From Bifidobacterium moraviense (GTDB taxonomy: Bacteria; Actinomycetota; Actinomycetes; Actinomycetales; Bifidobacteriaceae), in NCBI RefSeq assembly GCF_012932365.1, contig NZ_JAAIIH010000006.1, forward strand, positions 1 through 64,000: a DNA stretch of 64,000 bases. Reading direction: 5' to 3'. Below the pieces are notes generated by a model, which was given only the letters and a program-made list of their open reading frames with translations, had not been told where the DNA came from and did no database searches. The position numbers were made by a program, and so were the translations under genes. Shown here piece after piece: positions 33,085 to 43,088 of this stretch (within the stretch, counting starts at the first letter, position 1; the number at the start of each line of letters is the position of its first letter).

Positions 33085-34731
33085 ATGGCAATTGAGCGCG
33101 ACGACGCGGCCGTGAACGGCGGCAACAGGGGAACGAACGGCGATTCGACGGCATCGGCATCGGCGACGGCAGGCATCGGCATGGCATCGCACAGCGGCAA
33201 CGGCACGGCCGCGACGTCAGACGAGGCGGCGGGCGCAGCGCAGAACGCGACGCGGGACGCGGCACAGGGCAAGCCCGGCGCGGGCAAGTGGCTCGACGCC
33301 AAGGCGCCCACGGGCACCGGCTTCGGCCGCCGGCGCCACGGCGGGCACGACGACTACGCGAGCTACTGGCCGTCCGGCGCGAGCGCCGACGGCGAGACCA
33401 CGCAGTTCCCGCAGCTCGGCGTGCAGGTGGGCCATGCCGGGCACGAGGCGGAGATCGACGTGGAGCGCGGACACGCGCACGAGGCCGTGCGGACCGGCGC
33501 CGGCGCGAACGGCAAGCGCAAGGGCCATGCGCTCGCCAGTATCCTGGGCCCCGCGTTCGTGGCGGCCGTGGCCTATGTGGACCCGGGCAACGTGGCCGCG
33601 AACATCACGTCCGGCGCGCGCTACGGCTACCTGCTGGTGTGGGTGCTCGTGCTCGCCAACGCGATGAGCGTGCTCATCCAGTACCAGTCCGCCAAGCTGG
33701 GCATCGTCACCGGCAAGTCGCTGCCGCAGTTGCTGGGCGAGCGCATGAGCGATGCGGGCCGGTTCATGTTCTTCATGCAGGCCGAGGTGATCGCCATCGC
33801 CACGGATCTGGCGGAGGTGATCGGCGGCGCGATCGCGCTGAACCTGCTGTTCAACCTGCCGCTGTTCGTTGGCGGATGCGTGATCGGCGCGGTGTCCACG
33901 GTGATGCTCATGTTCGAGGGCGGGCGCACGCAGCGCGTGTTCGAGAAGATCGTGATCGCGCTGCTGCTGGTCATCACGTTCGGCTTCATCGCGGGACTCG
34001 TCATAGCGCCGCCGTCGCCGGGCGACGTGCTGGGCGGCATGATCCCGCGCTTCGCGGACACGGATTCGGTGCTCATGGCCTCCTCGATGCTGGGCGCGAC
34101 CGTGATGCCGCACGCCATCTACCTGCATTCCACGCTGGTCAACGACCACTACGCGGGCGGCGAGCAGAAGCCGAGCGTCCGCACGCTGCTGCACGGATCG
34201 AAGATCGATGTGGTGTGGGCGCTGCTGCTGGCCGGCACGGTGAACCTGTCGCTGCTGCTCATCGCCGCGAACAGCCTGTACGGCATGCAGGGCACGGATT
34301 CCATCGAGGGCGCGCAGCGCGCGATCGTCTCGGTGCTCGGCCCTGGCATCGGCGTGATCTTCTCGATCGGCCTGCTGGCCTCGTCGCTGAGCTCCACGTC
34401 GGTGGGCACGTATGCGGGCGCGGAGATCATGCGCGGCCTGCTGCACGTCAAGGCGCCGATGTGGGCGTGCCGCGTGGTCACGCTGGTGCCGGCGCTGGTG
34501 GTGCTGTGGTTCGCGCCGAATCCGACGATGGCGCTGGTGGTGGGGCAGGTGATCCTCTCGATCGGCATCCCGTTCGCCATCGTGCCGCTGATGCGCTACA
34601 CGCACGACCGGCAGCTCATGGGCGACTACGCGGACGGCATGGTCAAGCACGTGATCTTCATCGCCGTGGCGGTGCTCATCATCGCACTGAACGTGCTGCT
34701 GGTGTTCCTGACGCTCACCGGGCGCGCCTGA
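33085..34731 (+). CDS. mntH: NRAMP-family divalent metal transporter with long N-terminal extension
   Basis: A 548-residue proton-coupled importer of Mn2+ or Fe2+. The core has 11 helices. The helix-1 metal-binding motif is kept (YVDPGNVAANI) and so is the helix-6 motif (MPHAIYLHS). The first 140 residues are an unusual hydrophilic extension: an Ala/Ser/Thr/Gly-rich part followed by a charged part with GRRRHGGHDDY and a His/Glu-rich region (VGHAGHEAEIDVERGHAHEA). GAGGAG stands 11 bases before ATG 33085. The extension is not normal for the family and could sense metal or be a wrongly included leader, but an in-frame ATG nearer the core is lacking. Confidence 0.88.
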   Translation: MAIERDDAAVNGGNRGTNGDSTASASATAGIGMASHSGNGTAATSDEAAGAAQNATRDAAQGKPGAGKWLDAKAPTGTGFGRRRHGGHDDYASYWPSGASADGETTQFPQLGVQVGHAGHEAEIDVERGHAHEAVRTGAGANGKRKGHALASILGPAFVAAVAYVDPGNVAANITSGARYGYLLVWVLVLANAMSVLIQYQSAKLGIVTGKSLPQLLGERMSDAGRFMFFMQAEVIAIATDLAEVIGGAIALNLLFNLPLFVGGCVIGAVSTVMLMFEGGRTQRVFEKIVIALLLVITFGFIAGLVIAPPSPGDVLGGMIPRFADTDSVLMASSMLGATVMPHAIYLHSTLVNDHYAGGEQKPSVRTLLHGSKIDVVWALLLAGTVNLSLLLIAANSLYGMQGTDSIEGAQRAIVSVLGPGIGVIFSIGLLASSLSSTSVGTYAGAEIMRGLLHVKAPMWACRVVTLVPALVVLWFAPNPTMALVVGQVILSIGIPFAIVPLMRYTHDRQLMGDYADGMVKHVIFIAVAVLIIALNVLLVFLTLTGRA

Positions 34732-35138
34732 GCTGCGGCGGTTCGTGGCTCGCGATCTTCCTCGGCCGCTTCCGGCTCCGTTGCCGCTGCCGTCTCCCCG
34801 CGGGACTGATTCCGCTCATTGTGCGGCGGCGATTTCGCGGATTGAGCGAATCGAGTTCCGGGGCGCCTGTTTTGGCCGGCTCCCGGACTGGATTCGCTCA
34901 ATCCATGGTTCGTCGGGACTGGATTCGCTCATTCCGTGACTGACGCCGTGACTGACGCCGTGGCCGACATCATGCGGCATGGGCGTCCGGGCTCCGATGC
35001 GGATGTGCAAACGGACGGAATCGGCCTCCGGAATGTCCGCATGCACATCCGTTGCCGGTATGCGGATGTGCAAACGGACGGAATTGGGCCCGGAAACGTC
35101 CGTATGCACATCCGAACCCGCCGCGTGCCGTCGGACCG
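34732..35138. other. Gap between mntH and the DHA2 exporter, repeats
   Basis: It separates two convergent genes. It holds GATTGAGCGAATC and GGATTCGCTCA units at about 34836-34941, related to the family at 50258-50541, and two 52-bp palindromes at 35000-35114. No gene is supported. Confidence 0.7.
35000..35114. repeat. Two 52-bp palindromes in tandem
   Basis: CGGATGTGCA at 35000-35009 pairs with TGCACATCCG at 35042-35051, and the same arms lie at 35063-35072 and 35105-35114. The two units have the same length and a 63-base period; their centres share AACGGACGGAAT and GTCCGYATGC. Confidence 0.85.
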
Positions 35139-36716
35139 TCAGCGACGCGCGCGGCGGACGCGGGCGGCGCGTGCCTGTGCGCGCTGCACCACGTCGTGCG
35201 TGGACCCCGCGCCGGCGCCCTTGACGCCGAAGAGCACGATGAGCAGCTGCACGAACACCAGTCCGGCGCTTACGCGCAGCGTCCATTCGGTGCCGAAGAT
35301 GCTCGCGAGGACGTGGTCGCCGCCGTGCAGCCGGGTGAGCGTCTCCATGAGGATGACGAGCACCGGCGCGCCGATGGCGCCCGCGATCTGGCGCACGGTG
35401 TTCGTGACCGCCGACCCCGCGGACACCTCGTCCGGTTCCAGGCAGTTGAGCGACCACGTGGTGATGGGCATGATGATGAAGCCCATGCCGATCTGGCGCA
35501 CGAACTGCCAGATGGAGATCCACCAGATCCACGTATCGGTGCCGATCAGGCTCATCATGATGGTGCCGAACAGCAGCACCACGGTGCCGGTGAGCGCCAC
35601 CGGGCGCGCGCCGAGCCGGTCGAGCAGCTTGCCGCCGAAGAACTGCGAGATGCACATGCCGAACGCGCCGGGCATCATCACCAGGCCGCTGATCGTGGCG
35701 GAGAAGCCGCGGTCGTCCTGAATGTACAGCGGCATGATCACCATGATCGAGCTGAACGCGAAGAAGCTCAGCGCCGCGCAGATCGTGCCCACGGTGAAGC
35801 TGCGGTTCCTGAGCACCCCAAGGTCGAGCAGCGGAGGCTGCACTGAGTCGTCGCCCGCCGCCTCGGCCGCCGCGTGACGCCGCGCCCCGCGCACCTGCCG
35901 CAGCACGAACCACGCGATGCCCGCCACGCCGATGAGCGTGACCAGCCACACCATCGGATGCGTGAACGGATACGCCTCGATGTTGGTGAAGCCGAACATG
36001 AGCCCGCCGAAGCCGATCACCGAAAGGCCCACGGAGAAGAAGTCGGTCTTGGCGGAGGCGTCCACGCGGCCGAAGTCGCGCAGCCCGAAGAACGCGAGCG
36101 TGAGACACAGCACGCCGATCACCGTCAGGGAAAAGAATATGGAGCGCCACCCGAACGTGTCGGTCTGCGCGCCGCCGAGCGTGGGGCCCAGCGCCGGCGC
36201 CACGCTCATCGCCATGCCCACGGTGCCCATCGCGGTGCCGCGGCGCGAGAGCGGGTAGATGGAGAACACGGTGATCTGCAGCACCGGCCACATCACGCCC
36301 GTACCGATGGCCTCGAGCAGACGCCCGGCCATGACGAGCAGGAACGACGGCGAAAGCCACGCCAGCAGCGAGCCCACGGTGAACACCGCCATGGACGTGA
36401 GCACGATCTGCCGCGTGGTGAAGCGGCGCGTGAGGAACGCGGTGAGCGGGACCATCACGCCCATCACGAGCTGGAAGATGGACGTGAGCCACTGCCCGGT
36501 GGTCACGGAGATGTGGAAGTCGGACACGATGGTGGGCAGCGCGGGACTGAGCTGCAGCTGCGTGAAGTTGCCCACGAACGTGATGAACGTGAGGATGGCA
36601 AGCGAGGCGAGCGCGGGGCGCGTCAGGTGGCCGTCCACGTACGCCTCGGCGCTGCCGAGGGCGCGCGATGCGCCGCCGCGATTGTTGTCCCCCGTGATGC
36701 CCAGCCGTGATGCCAT
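35139..36716 (-). CDS. DHA2-family MFS multidrug exporter
   Basis: A 525-residue transporter with about 14 helices, EmrB/QacA type. Visible are the proton-antiport motif ALGPTLGGAQTDTFGWRSIFF (motif C, helix 5), FLTRRFTTRQIVLTS (motif A) and ARPVALTGTVVLL. The last 30 residues are basic (ARAARVRRARR). It should export toxic compounds using the proton gradient. AAGGA lies about eight bases before ATG 36716. It stands alone and is divergent from rmlB. Confidence 0.9.
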   Translation of the reverse strand: MASRLGITGDNNRGGASRALGSAEAYVDGHLTRPALASLAILTFITFVGNFTQLQLSPALPTIVSDFHISVTTGQWLTSIFQLVMGVMVPLTAFLTRRFTTRQIVLTSMAVFTVGSLLAWLSPSFLLVMAGRLLEAIGTGVMWPVLQITVFSIYPLSRRGTAMGTVGMAMSVAPALGPTLGGAQTDTFGWRSIFFSLTVIGVLCLTLAFFGLRDFGRVDASAKTDFFSVGLSVIGFGGLMFGFTNIEAYPFTHPMVWLVTLIGVAGIAWFVLRQVRGARRHAAAEAAGDDSVQPPLLDLGVLRNRSFTVGTICAALSFFAFSSIMVIMPLYIQDDRGFSATISGLVMMPGAFGMCISQFFGGKLLDRLGARPVALTGTVVLLFGTIMMSLIGTDTWIWWISIWQFVRQIGMGFIIMPITTWSLNCLEPDEVSAGSAVTNTVRQIAGAIGAPVLVILMETLTRLHGGDHVLASIFGTEWTLRVSAGLVFVQLLIVLFGVKGAGAGSTHDVVQRAQARAARVRRARR

Positions 36717-36882
36717 GCGCCGCCGTCCTTGATCGTTTCGTGGATCGAAAGCTACGCAAGTCTACGCTCACCCCGGGAGCGCGGCGGCGTGGGGTGTCGT
36801 GCGGCGAGGGACGACGGTGCGTGCGGACGATGCGGCGGCGCGATGCCGTGCGCGCGGATCGCCGTCGACCGGAAAGACGTGG

Positions 36883-36904
36883 CACAATGAGAGCATCCAC
36901 ATAA
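36883..36904 (+). promoter_or_regulatory. Shared 18-bp upstream element, copy 2
   Basis: CACAAT at 36883-36888 resembles a -10 box. Positions 36887-36904 (ATGAGAGC, A, TCCACATAA) repeat those at 5053-5070 with one change. It stands 51 bases before rmlB, so both polysaccharide loci may share control. Confidence 0.5.
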
Positions 36905-36927
36905 CCGGGACCGAGAACCCCGGTTAG

Positions 36928-37977
<1,050 letters not shown>

Positions 37978-38053
37978 GCGCGGCGCGGCGCAACGCGGAA
38001 CGGCAAGGCACAGGACGGCACGGCACAAGACGGGACGGAAAGGCGATAGCGAC

Positions 38054-39505
38054 ATGGACTTCGAGAAGGAACTGAGCGTCACGGAGACGAACATCCCCGG
38101 ACTGCTGGTGTTCGACCTGCCGGTGCACGGCGACAACCGCGGCTGGTTCAAGGAGAACTGGCAGCGCGCCAAGATGACCGCGCTGGGCCTGCCGGACTTC
38201 GGACCGGTGCAGAACAACATCAGCTACAACGCCTCGCGCGGCGTGACGCGCGGCATCCACGCCGAGCCGTGGGACAAGTTCATCTCCGTCGCGACCGGTG
38301 AGATCTTCGGCGCGTGGGTGGATCTGCGTCCGGGCGAGACGTTCGGGCGCGTGTACACCACCAGGCTGGATCCGAGCCGCGCCATCTACGTGCCGCGCGG
38401 CGTGGGCAACAGCTTCCAGGCGCTGCGGGACGGCACGGTGTACACGTATCTGGTGAACGCGCACTGGAGTCTGGAGCAGAAGAAGACCTACACGTTCGTG
38501 AACCTCGCGGACCCGCAGCTCGGCATCGAATGGCCGATCCCGCTGGAGGAGTCCGAGCGTTCCGAGGCGGACCTGCATCATCCGATGCTGGCCGACGCGC
38601 GCCCGATGGCGCCGCGCCGCACGCTGGTGACCGGTGCGAACGGGCAGCTGGGTCGCGCGATCCGGGACTACGTGGCCGCGCACGGCCTGCAGGGCTTCGA
38701 GTTCACGGACATCGACGAGTTCGACTTCTCCGACCCGGCCGCGTACGACCGGTTCGACTGGAGCCTGTATGGCACCGTCATCAACGCCGGCGCGTACACG
38801 GCCGTGGACCGCGCCGAGACGCCGGAGGGTCGCGCGGCCGCGTGGAAGGCAAACGCGCAGGGGCCGGCGCTGCTGGCGCGCGCGGCGCGGGAGCACAACC
38901 TCACGCTGGTGCACGTCAGCTCCGACTACGTGTTCGACGGCACCGCCGAGGTGCACAGCGAGACCGAGGCGTTCTCCCCGCTGGGCGTGTACGGGCAGAC
39001 CAAGGCGGCGGGCGACATCGCGGTGGCGAACACGCCGAGGCACTACATCCTGCGTTCGAGCTGGGTGATCGGCGAGGGGCGCAACTTCGTGCGCACGATG
39101 ATGACCCTGTCCGACCGCGCGGCGGACCCGTCGGACGCGCTGGACCACGTGACCGTGGTGGACGACCAGTTCGGCCGCCTCACGTTCACGCGCGACATGA
39201 CGGAGGCGATCTTCCATCTGCTGGATGCCGCGGCGCCGTACGGCACGTACGACCTGACCGGCTCCGGCGCGGTGAGGAGCTGGGCGGACATCGCGCGCGC
39301 GGTGTTCGACCTGACGAACGGCAACGGCGACGCGGTGCGCCCGGTCTCCACGGCCGAGTACTTCGCCGCCGCGAAGGCGCCCGTCGCACCGCGTCCGACG
39401 CACTCCGCGCTGGATCTGGGCAGGATCACGGCCGCGGGGTACGCGCCCGCGGACTGGGAGGAGTCGCTGCGCGCGTACGTGCGCGCGGAACTCGCGAAGC
39501 GCTGA
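38054..39505 (+). CDS. rmlCD: Bifunctional dTDP-4-dehydrorhamnose 3,5-epimerase and reductase
   Basis: A 483-residue fusion of the third and fourth steps of dTDP-L-rhamnose synthesis. Residues about 1-185 are an RmlC cupin: GDNRGWFKENWQ, QNNISYNASRGVTRGIHAE with the catalytic His, VGNSFQAL. Residues about 193-483 are RmlD: TGANGQLGRAI (Rossmann), NAGAYTAVDRAE, VSSDYVFDG and the catalytic Y-x-x-x-K in YGQTKAAGD. The fusion is known in bifidobacteria and some other actinobacteria. Start ATG 38054 has AAAGGCGATAGCGAC before it. Fusion would channel the unstable keto intermediate. Confidence 0.95.
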   Translation: MDFEKELSVTETNIPGLLVFDLPVHGDNRGWFKENWQRAKMTALGLPDFGPVQNNISYNASRGVTRGIHAEPWDKFISVATGEIFGAWVDLRPGETFGRVYTTRLDPSRAIYVPRGVGNSFQALRDGTVYTYLVNAHWSLEQKKTYTFVNLADPQLGIEWPIPLEESERSEADLHHPMLADARPMAPRRTLVTGANGQLGRAIRDYVAAHGLQGFEFTDIDEFDFSDPAAYDRFDWSLYGTVINAGAYTAVDRAETPEGRAAAWKANAQGPALLARAAREHNLTLVHVSSDYVFDGTAEVHSETEAFSPLGVYGQTKAAGDIAVANTPRHYILRSSWVIGEGRNFVRTMMTLSDRAADPSDALDHVTVVDDQFGRLTFTRDMTEAIFHLLDAAAPYGTYDLTGSGAVRSWADIARAVFDLTNGNGDAVRPVSTAEYFAAAKAPVAPRPTHSALDLGRITAAGYAPADWEESLRAYVRAELAKR

Positions 39506-39589
39506 AACCGCACGTCGAATCGGCAGGCGCTGGATCAGCAGGCGCCGCATCATCACATCGAACCATCAGGAAACGCAAGGACGGCAACC

Positions 39590-40480
39590 ATGAAGGGCAT
39601 CATCCTGGCCGGCGGCTCCGGCACCCGCCTCTACCCGCTCACCACCGTCACGTCGAAGCAGCTGCTGCCCGTGTACGACAAGCCGATGATCTACTATCCG
39701 CTGAGCGTGCTCATGATGGCCGGCATCCGCGACATCCTCATCATCTCCACGCCGAAGGACCTGCCGAACTTCGAACGTCTGCTGGGCGACGGGTCGCAGT
39801 ACGGCGTGCGGTTCTCCTACAAGGTGCAGCCCAGCCCGGACGGTCTGGCGCAGGCGTTCATCCTGGGCGAGGAGTTCATCGACGGCGAGCCGTGCGCGCT
39901 GGTGCTGGGCGACAACATCTTCTACGGCAACGGCCTGGGCAAGCAGCTCAAGGACGCCGTGCGCCACGCGGAGAACGGCGTGGGCGCCACGATCTTCGGC
40001 TACTACGTGGACGATCCCGAGCGCTACGGCGTGGTGGAGTTCGACGACAAACGCCGCGTGGTGAGCATCGTGGAGAAGCCCGAGCATCCCGCGTCCAACT
40101 ACGCGGTGACCGGCCTGTACTTCTACGATTCCCGCGTGGTGGACTTCGCCAAGCAGGTGCGTCCCTCCGCGCGCGGCGAGCTGGAGATCACCGACCTCAA
40201 CCAGATGTACCTGAAGGACGGCTCGCTGCACGTGCAGACGCTGGGCCGCGGCTACGCCTGGCTGGACACCGGCACCATGGACTCCCTGTACGAGGCCGGC
40301 GAGTTCGTGCGCACCGTGCAGCGCGCGCAGGGCCTGCCCATCGCCGTGGCCGAGGAGATCGCGTACGAGAACGGCTGGATCAGCAAGGCCATGTTGCTCG
40401 AGGCCGCGGAGCGCTATGGCAAGAGCCCGTACGGCAAGCACCTCAAGGACGTGGCGGAGGATCGCATCATCAAGCGATAG
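39590..40480 (+). CDS. rfbA: Glucose-1-phosphate thymidylyltransferase
   Basis: A 296-residue nucleotidyltransferase (RmlA) that joins dTTP and glucose 1-phosphate, the first step of dTDP-rhamnose synthesis and usually feedback-inhibited by the end product. Motifs: [13 protein letters not shown] (nucleotide loop), [26 protein letters not shown] with metal-binding Asp, [25 protein letters not shown], and [15 protein letters not shown] lies eight bases before ATG 39590. It is the last gene of the rml cluster, 84 bases after rmlCD, and is convergent with the exonuclease gene. Confidence 0.96.
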   Translation: MKGIILAGGSGTRLYPLTTVTSKQLLPVYDKPMIYYPLSVLMMAGIRDILIISTPKDLPNFERLLGDGSQYGVRFSYKVQPSPDGLAQAFILGEEFIDGEPCALVLGDNIFYGNGLGKQLKDAVRHAENGVGATIFGYYVDDPERYGVVEFDDKRRVVSIVEKPEHPASNYAVTGLYFYDSRVVDFAKQVRPSARGELEITDLNQMYLKDGSLHVQTLGRGYAWLDTGTMDSLYEAGEFVRTVQRAQGLPIAVAEEIAYENGWISKAMLLEAAERYGKSPYGKHLKDVAEDRIIKR

Positions 40481-40497
40481 CGCGGTGATGCGGACGG

Positions 40498-41892
40498 CTA
40501 CCGCCGCCTGCAGTGCTTGCCGCCCACGCCGGGGCGACCGTCCGGGCCCCACGGTCCGCGGCCCTGCGCGCGCAGTTTGGCGAGATGATGTTTCATGGCC
40601 ACGAGCATGACGTGCGCGTCCTCGAGCCCCAGATGGCGCTCGTCCTGATCCGGGGACAGCGCGCCCTGACGCTTGGCGTAGGCGTCGAGGCGGTTGTCGC
40701 CGTGCGGGTGGTCGTCGTCCGGCATCGAGCCGGGATCCCACCGGCGGCTCATGGGCAGCGTGTCGATGATGGTGATGAGGCCATCGCGCCACGCCTCCGC
40801 GTATCCGGCCACGTTCAGCATGAAGAAGCCGTGCTCGAACGTCGCGTTGTGCGCCACGTACGGCTGTTCCGTGAGCCGCCGCAGCAGACCGGCCTGCGCG
40901 GCCGGCCACTCGTCGAACGCGCGCAGACCGGACTGCGGTCCCCGCGTGCGCACGTCGATGCCGGTCAGCTCGGCGATCGGCCGGTTCTCGCGCCGCGCCG
41001 CGCGCTCCGGCACGCCGAACGAGAGTCTCGCCTGCCCGAACGCGTCGCCCTGCTCGTAGCGGTCCTCCTCGTACCGGTACGCGTCGCCGGGCGTCTCGGG
41101 GCGCGGGGAGATCATGTTCATGTATTCGAATCCGGCGTCGATGACGTACACGCGTGCCGGATCGATGCCGGTGGTCTCGATATCGATGCCCATCACGCGG
41201 TCCACGTCGCGGCCGGGCAGATAGGCGTCGCGCCAGTCCGAATCGGCGTCCGGGACGTTGCGTGCGTCCCCGGCGCTGCCGCCGAAACGCCGCTGCGCGC
41301 GCTGCCGTTCGCGCTGCTCGCGCTGCTCGCGCCGGCGTTCGGCGCGTGCGTCGAGGATGTCCGCCGTGCGGTCCCGCACGTCCGCCAGGGCATCATCGCC
41401 GTTCACGTCGCCGTCGGTCGCGCTCAGCACCTGCACGGTGGCGCGCCCCCGCCGCTCCTCGGAGACCGACCAGCGGCCCTCGGCCACGCCGCGGTCGATC
41501 AGACACAGGATCTCGTCGTTGAGACGGCGGTTCGCGTACGCCATCGCGCGCGCCAGACGGTACGAGGGCAGCACGCGGTCGAAGTCGGTCATGAACGCCG
41601 TGGAGCATTGCGCGATGATCGGCTCGAGACGGTCGCGCACCGCATAGTCACGTCTGAGCAGGTCATGCACGTCCGATGCGGCGCCCGCCTCCAGATCGGC
41701 GTCCGAGGCGCACCCGATGCCGTGCTCCGGATCGAGCCCGGCCACCCAATCCCAGTCGATCGTGGCGCCGTCCGCGTCGCGCGGCATGATCTCCGCCCAC
41801 GCCGCGATGTCCGCCCTGGCCTCGCTCAGCCATGTCGTGCGGTTCGTCCGATTCGCCTGCGCGTTGCGCATCGCGTCGTTCATTACGTCCAT
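40498..41892 (-). CDS. DEDDh-type 3'-5' exonuclease with unknown N-terminal region
   Basis: A 464-residue protein. Residues 232-445 form an RNase T/DNA polymerase III epsilon-like exonuclease: DIETTG at 236 (acidic pair), HNATFEHGF at 348, and RHLGLEDAHVM with His 420 and Asp 425. In the second motif the usual Asp (HNAxFD) is Glu, a possible change in metal binding. A highly charged Arg/Gln/Glu coiled stretch covers about 180-203. Residues 1-175 match nothing recognised. It probably trims DNA or RNA 3' ends in repair or turnover. ATG 41892 and ATG 41883 are both possible starts. It ends only 17 bases from rfbA on the other strand. Confidence 0.8.
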   Translation of the reverse strand: MDVMNDAMRNAQANRTNRTTWLSEARADIAAWAEIMPRDADGATIDWDWVAGLDPEHGIGCASDADLEAGAASDVHDLLRRDYAVRDRLEPIIAQCSTAFMTDFDRVLPSYRLARAMAYANRRLNDEILCLIDRGVAEGRWSVSEERRGRATVQVLSATDGDVNGDDALADVRDRTADILDARAERRREQREQRERQRAQRRFGGSAGDARNVPDADSDWRDAYLPGRDVDRVMGIDIETTGIDPARVYVIDAGFEYMNMISPRPETPGDAYRYEEDRYEQGDAFGQARLSFGVPERAARRENRPIAELTGIDVRTRGPQSGLRAFDEWPAAQAGLLRRLTEQPYVAHNATFEHGFFMLNVAGYAEAWRDGLITIIDTLPMSRRWDPGSMPDDDHPHGDNRLDAYAKRQGALSPDQDERHLGLEDAHVMLVAMKHHLAKLRAQGRGPWGPDGRPGVGGKHCRRR

Positions 41893-42278
41893 ACCGGCGA
41901 TTGTAGCGTCGGGTGAATGTGCGCAGGGTGGCGATGGCGCATGATGCCGTGCGAACGTGATGTTCGATATTCATCGCGATGCATATATGGATCGCATATG
42001 CGGCGCATGATGCATGCCGTGGTGCCGTCGCGCATGGCATGCATACCTGCAAGGCCATATGAAGAAGGCCCGGCGTGTTCGGCGCCGGGCCCGAGAGAGG
42101 AAACGGAGAAGAAGGGGTTCAGTTATGTGTGGTCTGCGGCCACGTTCCCCATATAACCGCGCGATGCTTCATGCGGCGTGCGCGGCGGCTGGGAATTTCA
42201 TGGGATGTGGTCGCGGAGCGTTCGCTGAAAGCCCCTGCCGATCCGCTCGTTCCTATCGGTTCGCCTGATCCCGCCGGC
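41893..42278. other. Gap between the exonuclease and the small unknown gene
   Basis: It holds palindromic ATGCAT, CATATG and GCATGC words at 41960-42060 and a terminator at 42067-42091. The exonuclease promoter on the minus strand should lie near 41900-41980. No gene is supported. Confidence 0.6.
42067..42091 (-). terminator. Terminator, minus strand
   Basis: GGCCCGGCG at 42067-42075 pairs with CGCCGGGCC at 42083-42091; on the minus strand TTCTTC follows. It lies about 190 bases after the stop of the small unknown gene at 42279. Confidence 0.65.
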
Positions 42279-42713
42279 TCACTTGCTCTTCTTGGGGCCG
42301 CGGTGCTTCATCGAGCCGGCCACGGCGTCGGCCACGTCGAAGATCACCACCTGCTCCTTGGGGAACTCGGTGCCGGGCACGGCCTTGTAGCTGGTCTCGC
42401 CTTCCGGCGCGGGCTCCAGCGGGAAGAACGGCAGCACGGCCTCCAGCACCTTCGGCGTCTTGACGGAGATGGACAGCAGCTGCTTCTCCACCGGCTTGCT
42501 GAACTTCACCGCGTTCGGCTCGTCCTTGGCGCACGGCTGGATGGCGATGCGCCTGCTGCGCTCGTTGATGAACACCTTCACGTACGCCGGATAGCCCAGC
42601 GCCTTCGCGGTGTCCTTGTTGAACCGCAGCACGGAATCGGTGACGGTGAGCTTCGGCTTCAGCGCCGGCTCGGTGAGGCTCACCTCGGTGAATCCCTGCA
42701 ATGATGCTGCCAT
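42279..42713 (-). CDS. Small protein of unknown function, probably well expressed
   Basis: A 144-residue soluble protein with no signal peptide or membrane helix. It contains GFTEVSLTEPALKPKLTVT near the start, LRFNKDTAKALGYPAYVKVFINERSRRIAIQPC in the middle and a basic end (KHRGPKKSK). No known family was recognised. AAGGAG stands six bases before ATG 42713, an ideal site, and the upstream region is AT-rich for this genome, which fits strong expression. Codon use is that of a real gene. It is divergent from the histidine kinase. Confidence 0.8.
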   Translation of the reverse strand: MAASLQGFTEVSLTEPALKPKLTVTDSVLRFNKDTAKALGYPAYVKVFINERSRRIAIQPCAKDEPNAVKFSKPVEKQLLSISVKTPKVLEAVLPFFPLEPAPEGETSYKAVPGTEFPKEQVVIFDVADAVAGSMKHRGPKKSK

Positions 42714-43088
42714 GATGCACTCCTTGCGAATCATATGTCGAACGATATATGCGAATATATGCGCGACGATGACGGTCATGAACATCACCAGCATAACATC
42801 GTTCGATCGAAAGACGAACATCGATGATGTTCCGATCGACGTGCCGATGATGTCACTGGTGATATCGACGCGATAATGTCGCCGCATATTCGGCGTCGAT
42901 ATCGCACTTCCACATCCGCTTCGTTGCCGTTCGTCGTCGCCGTACGCCTTGTGCGATGTCCGCATGATGTCCGCATGATGTCCGCATGATGTCCGCATGA
43001 TGTCCGCGTGATGTCCGCGCACGACGGTAGACAGCACAGTATCGGGACGTTCCATCGGGAACCCGGAAGCAGTCAGGCGGGAGCAATC
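42714..43088. promoter_or_regulatory. AT-richer divergent control region with an 11-bp repeat
   Basis: This gap separates the small unknown gene and the histidine kinase. From 42725 to 42900 the base composition is clearly richer in A/T than around it, with short palindromes such as GTTCGATCGAA, CGAACATCGATGATGTTC and GATATCGACG. From 42955 to 43020 there are six 11-bp units. The promoter boxes of neither gene could be fixed with confidence. Confidence 0.6.
42955..43020. repeat. Six-copy 11-bp tandem repeat upstream of the kinase gene
   Basis: Units of GATGTCCGCAT start at 42955, 42966, 42977 and 42988; the fifth and sixth, at 42999 and 43010, end in GT and GC. The array ends 69 bases before the kinase start. 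Near-perfect short units of this type can change copy number by slippage. Confidence 0.9.

Noticed and set aside
42714-42900. The AT-richer region as a replication origin
   Set aside because: No set of DnaA boxes (TTATCCACA type) and no dnaA or dnaN nearby.
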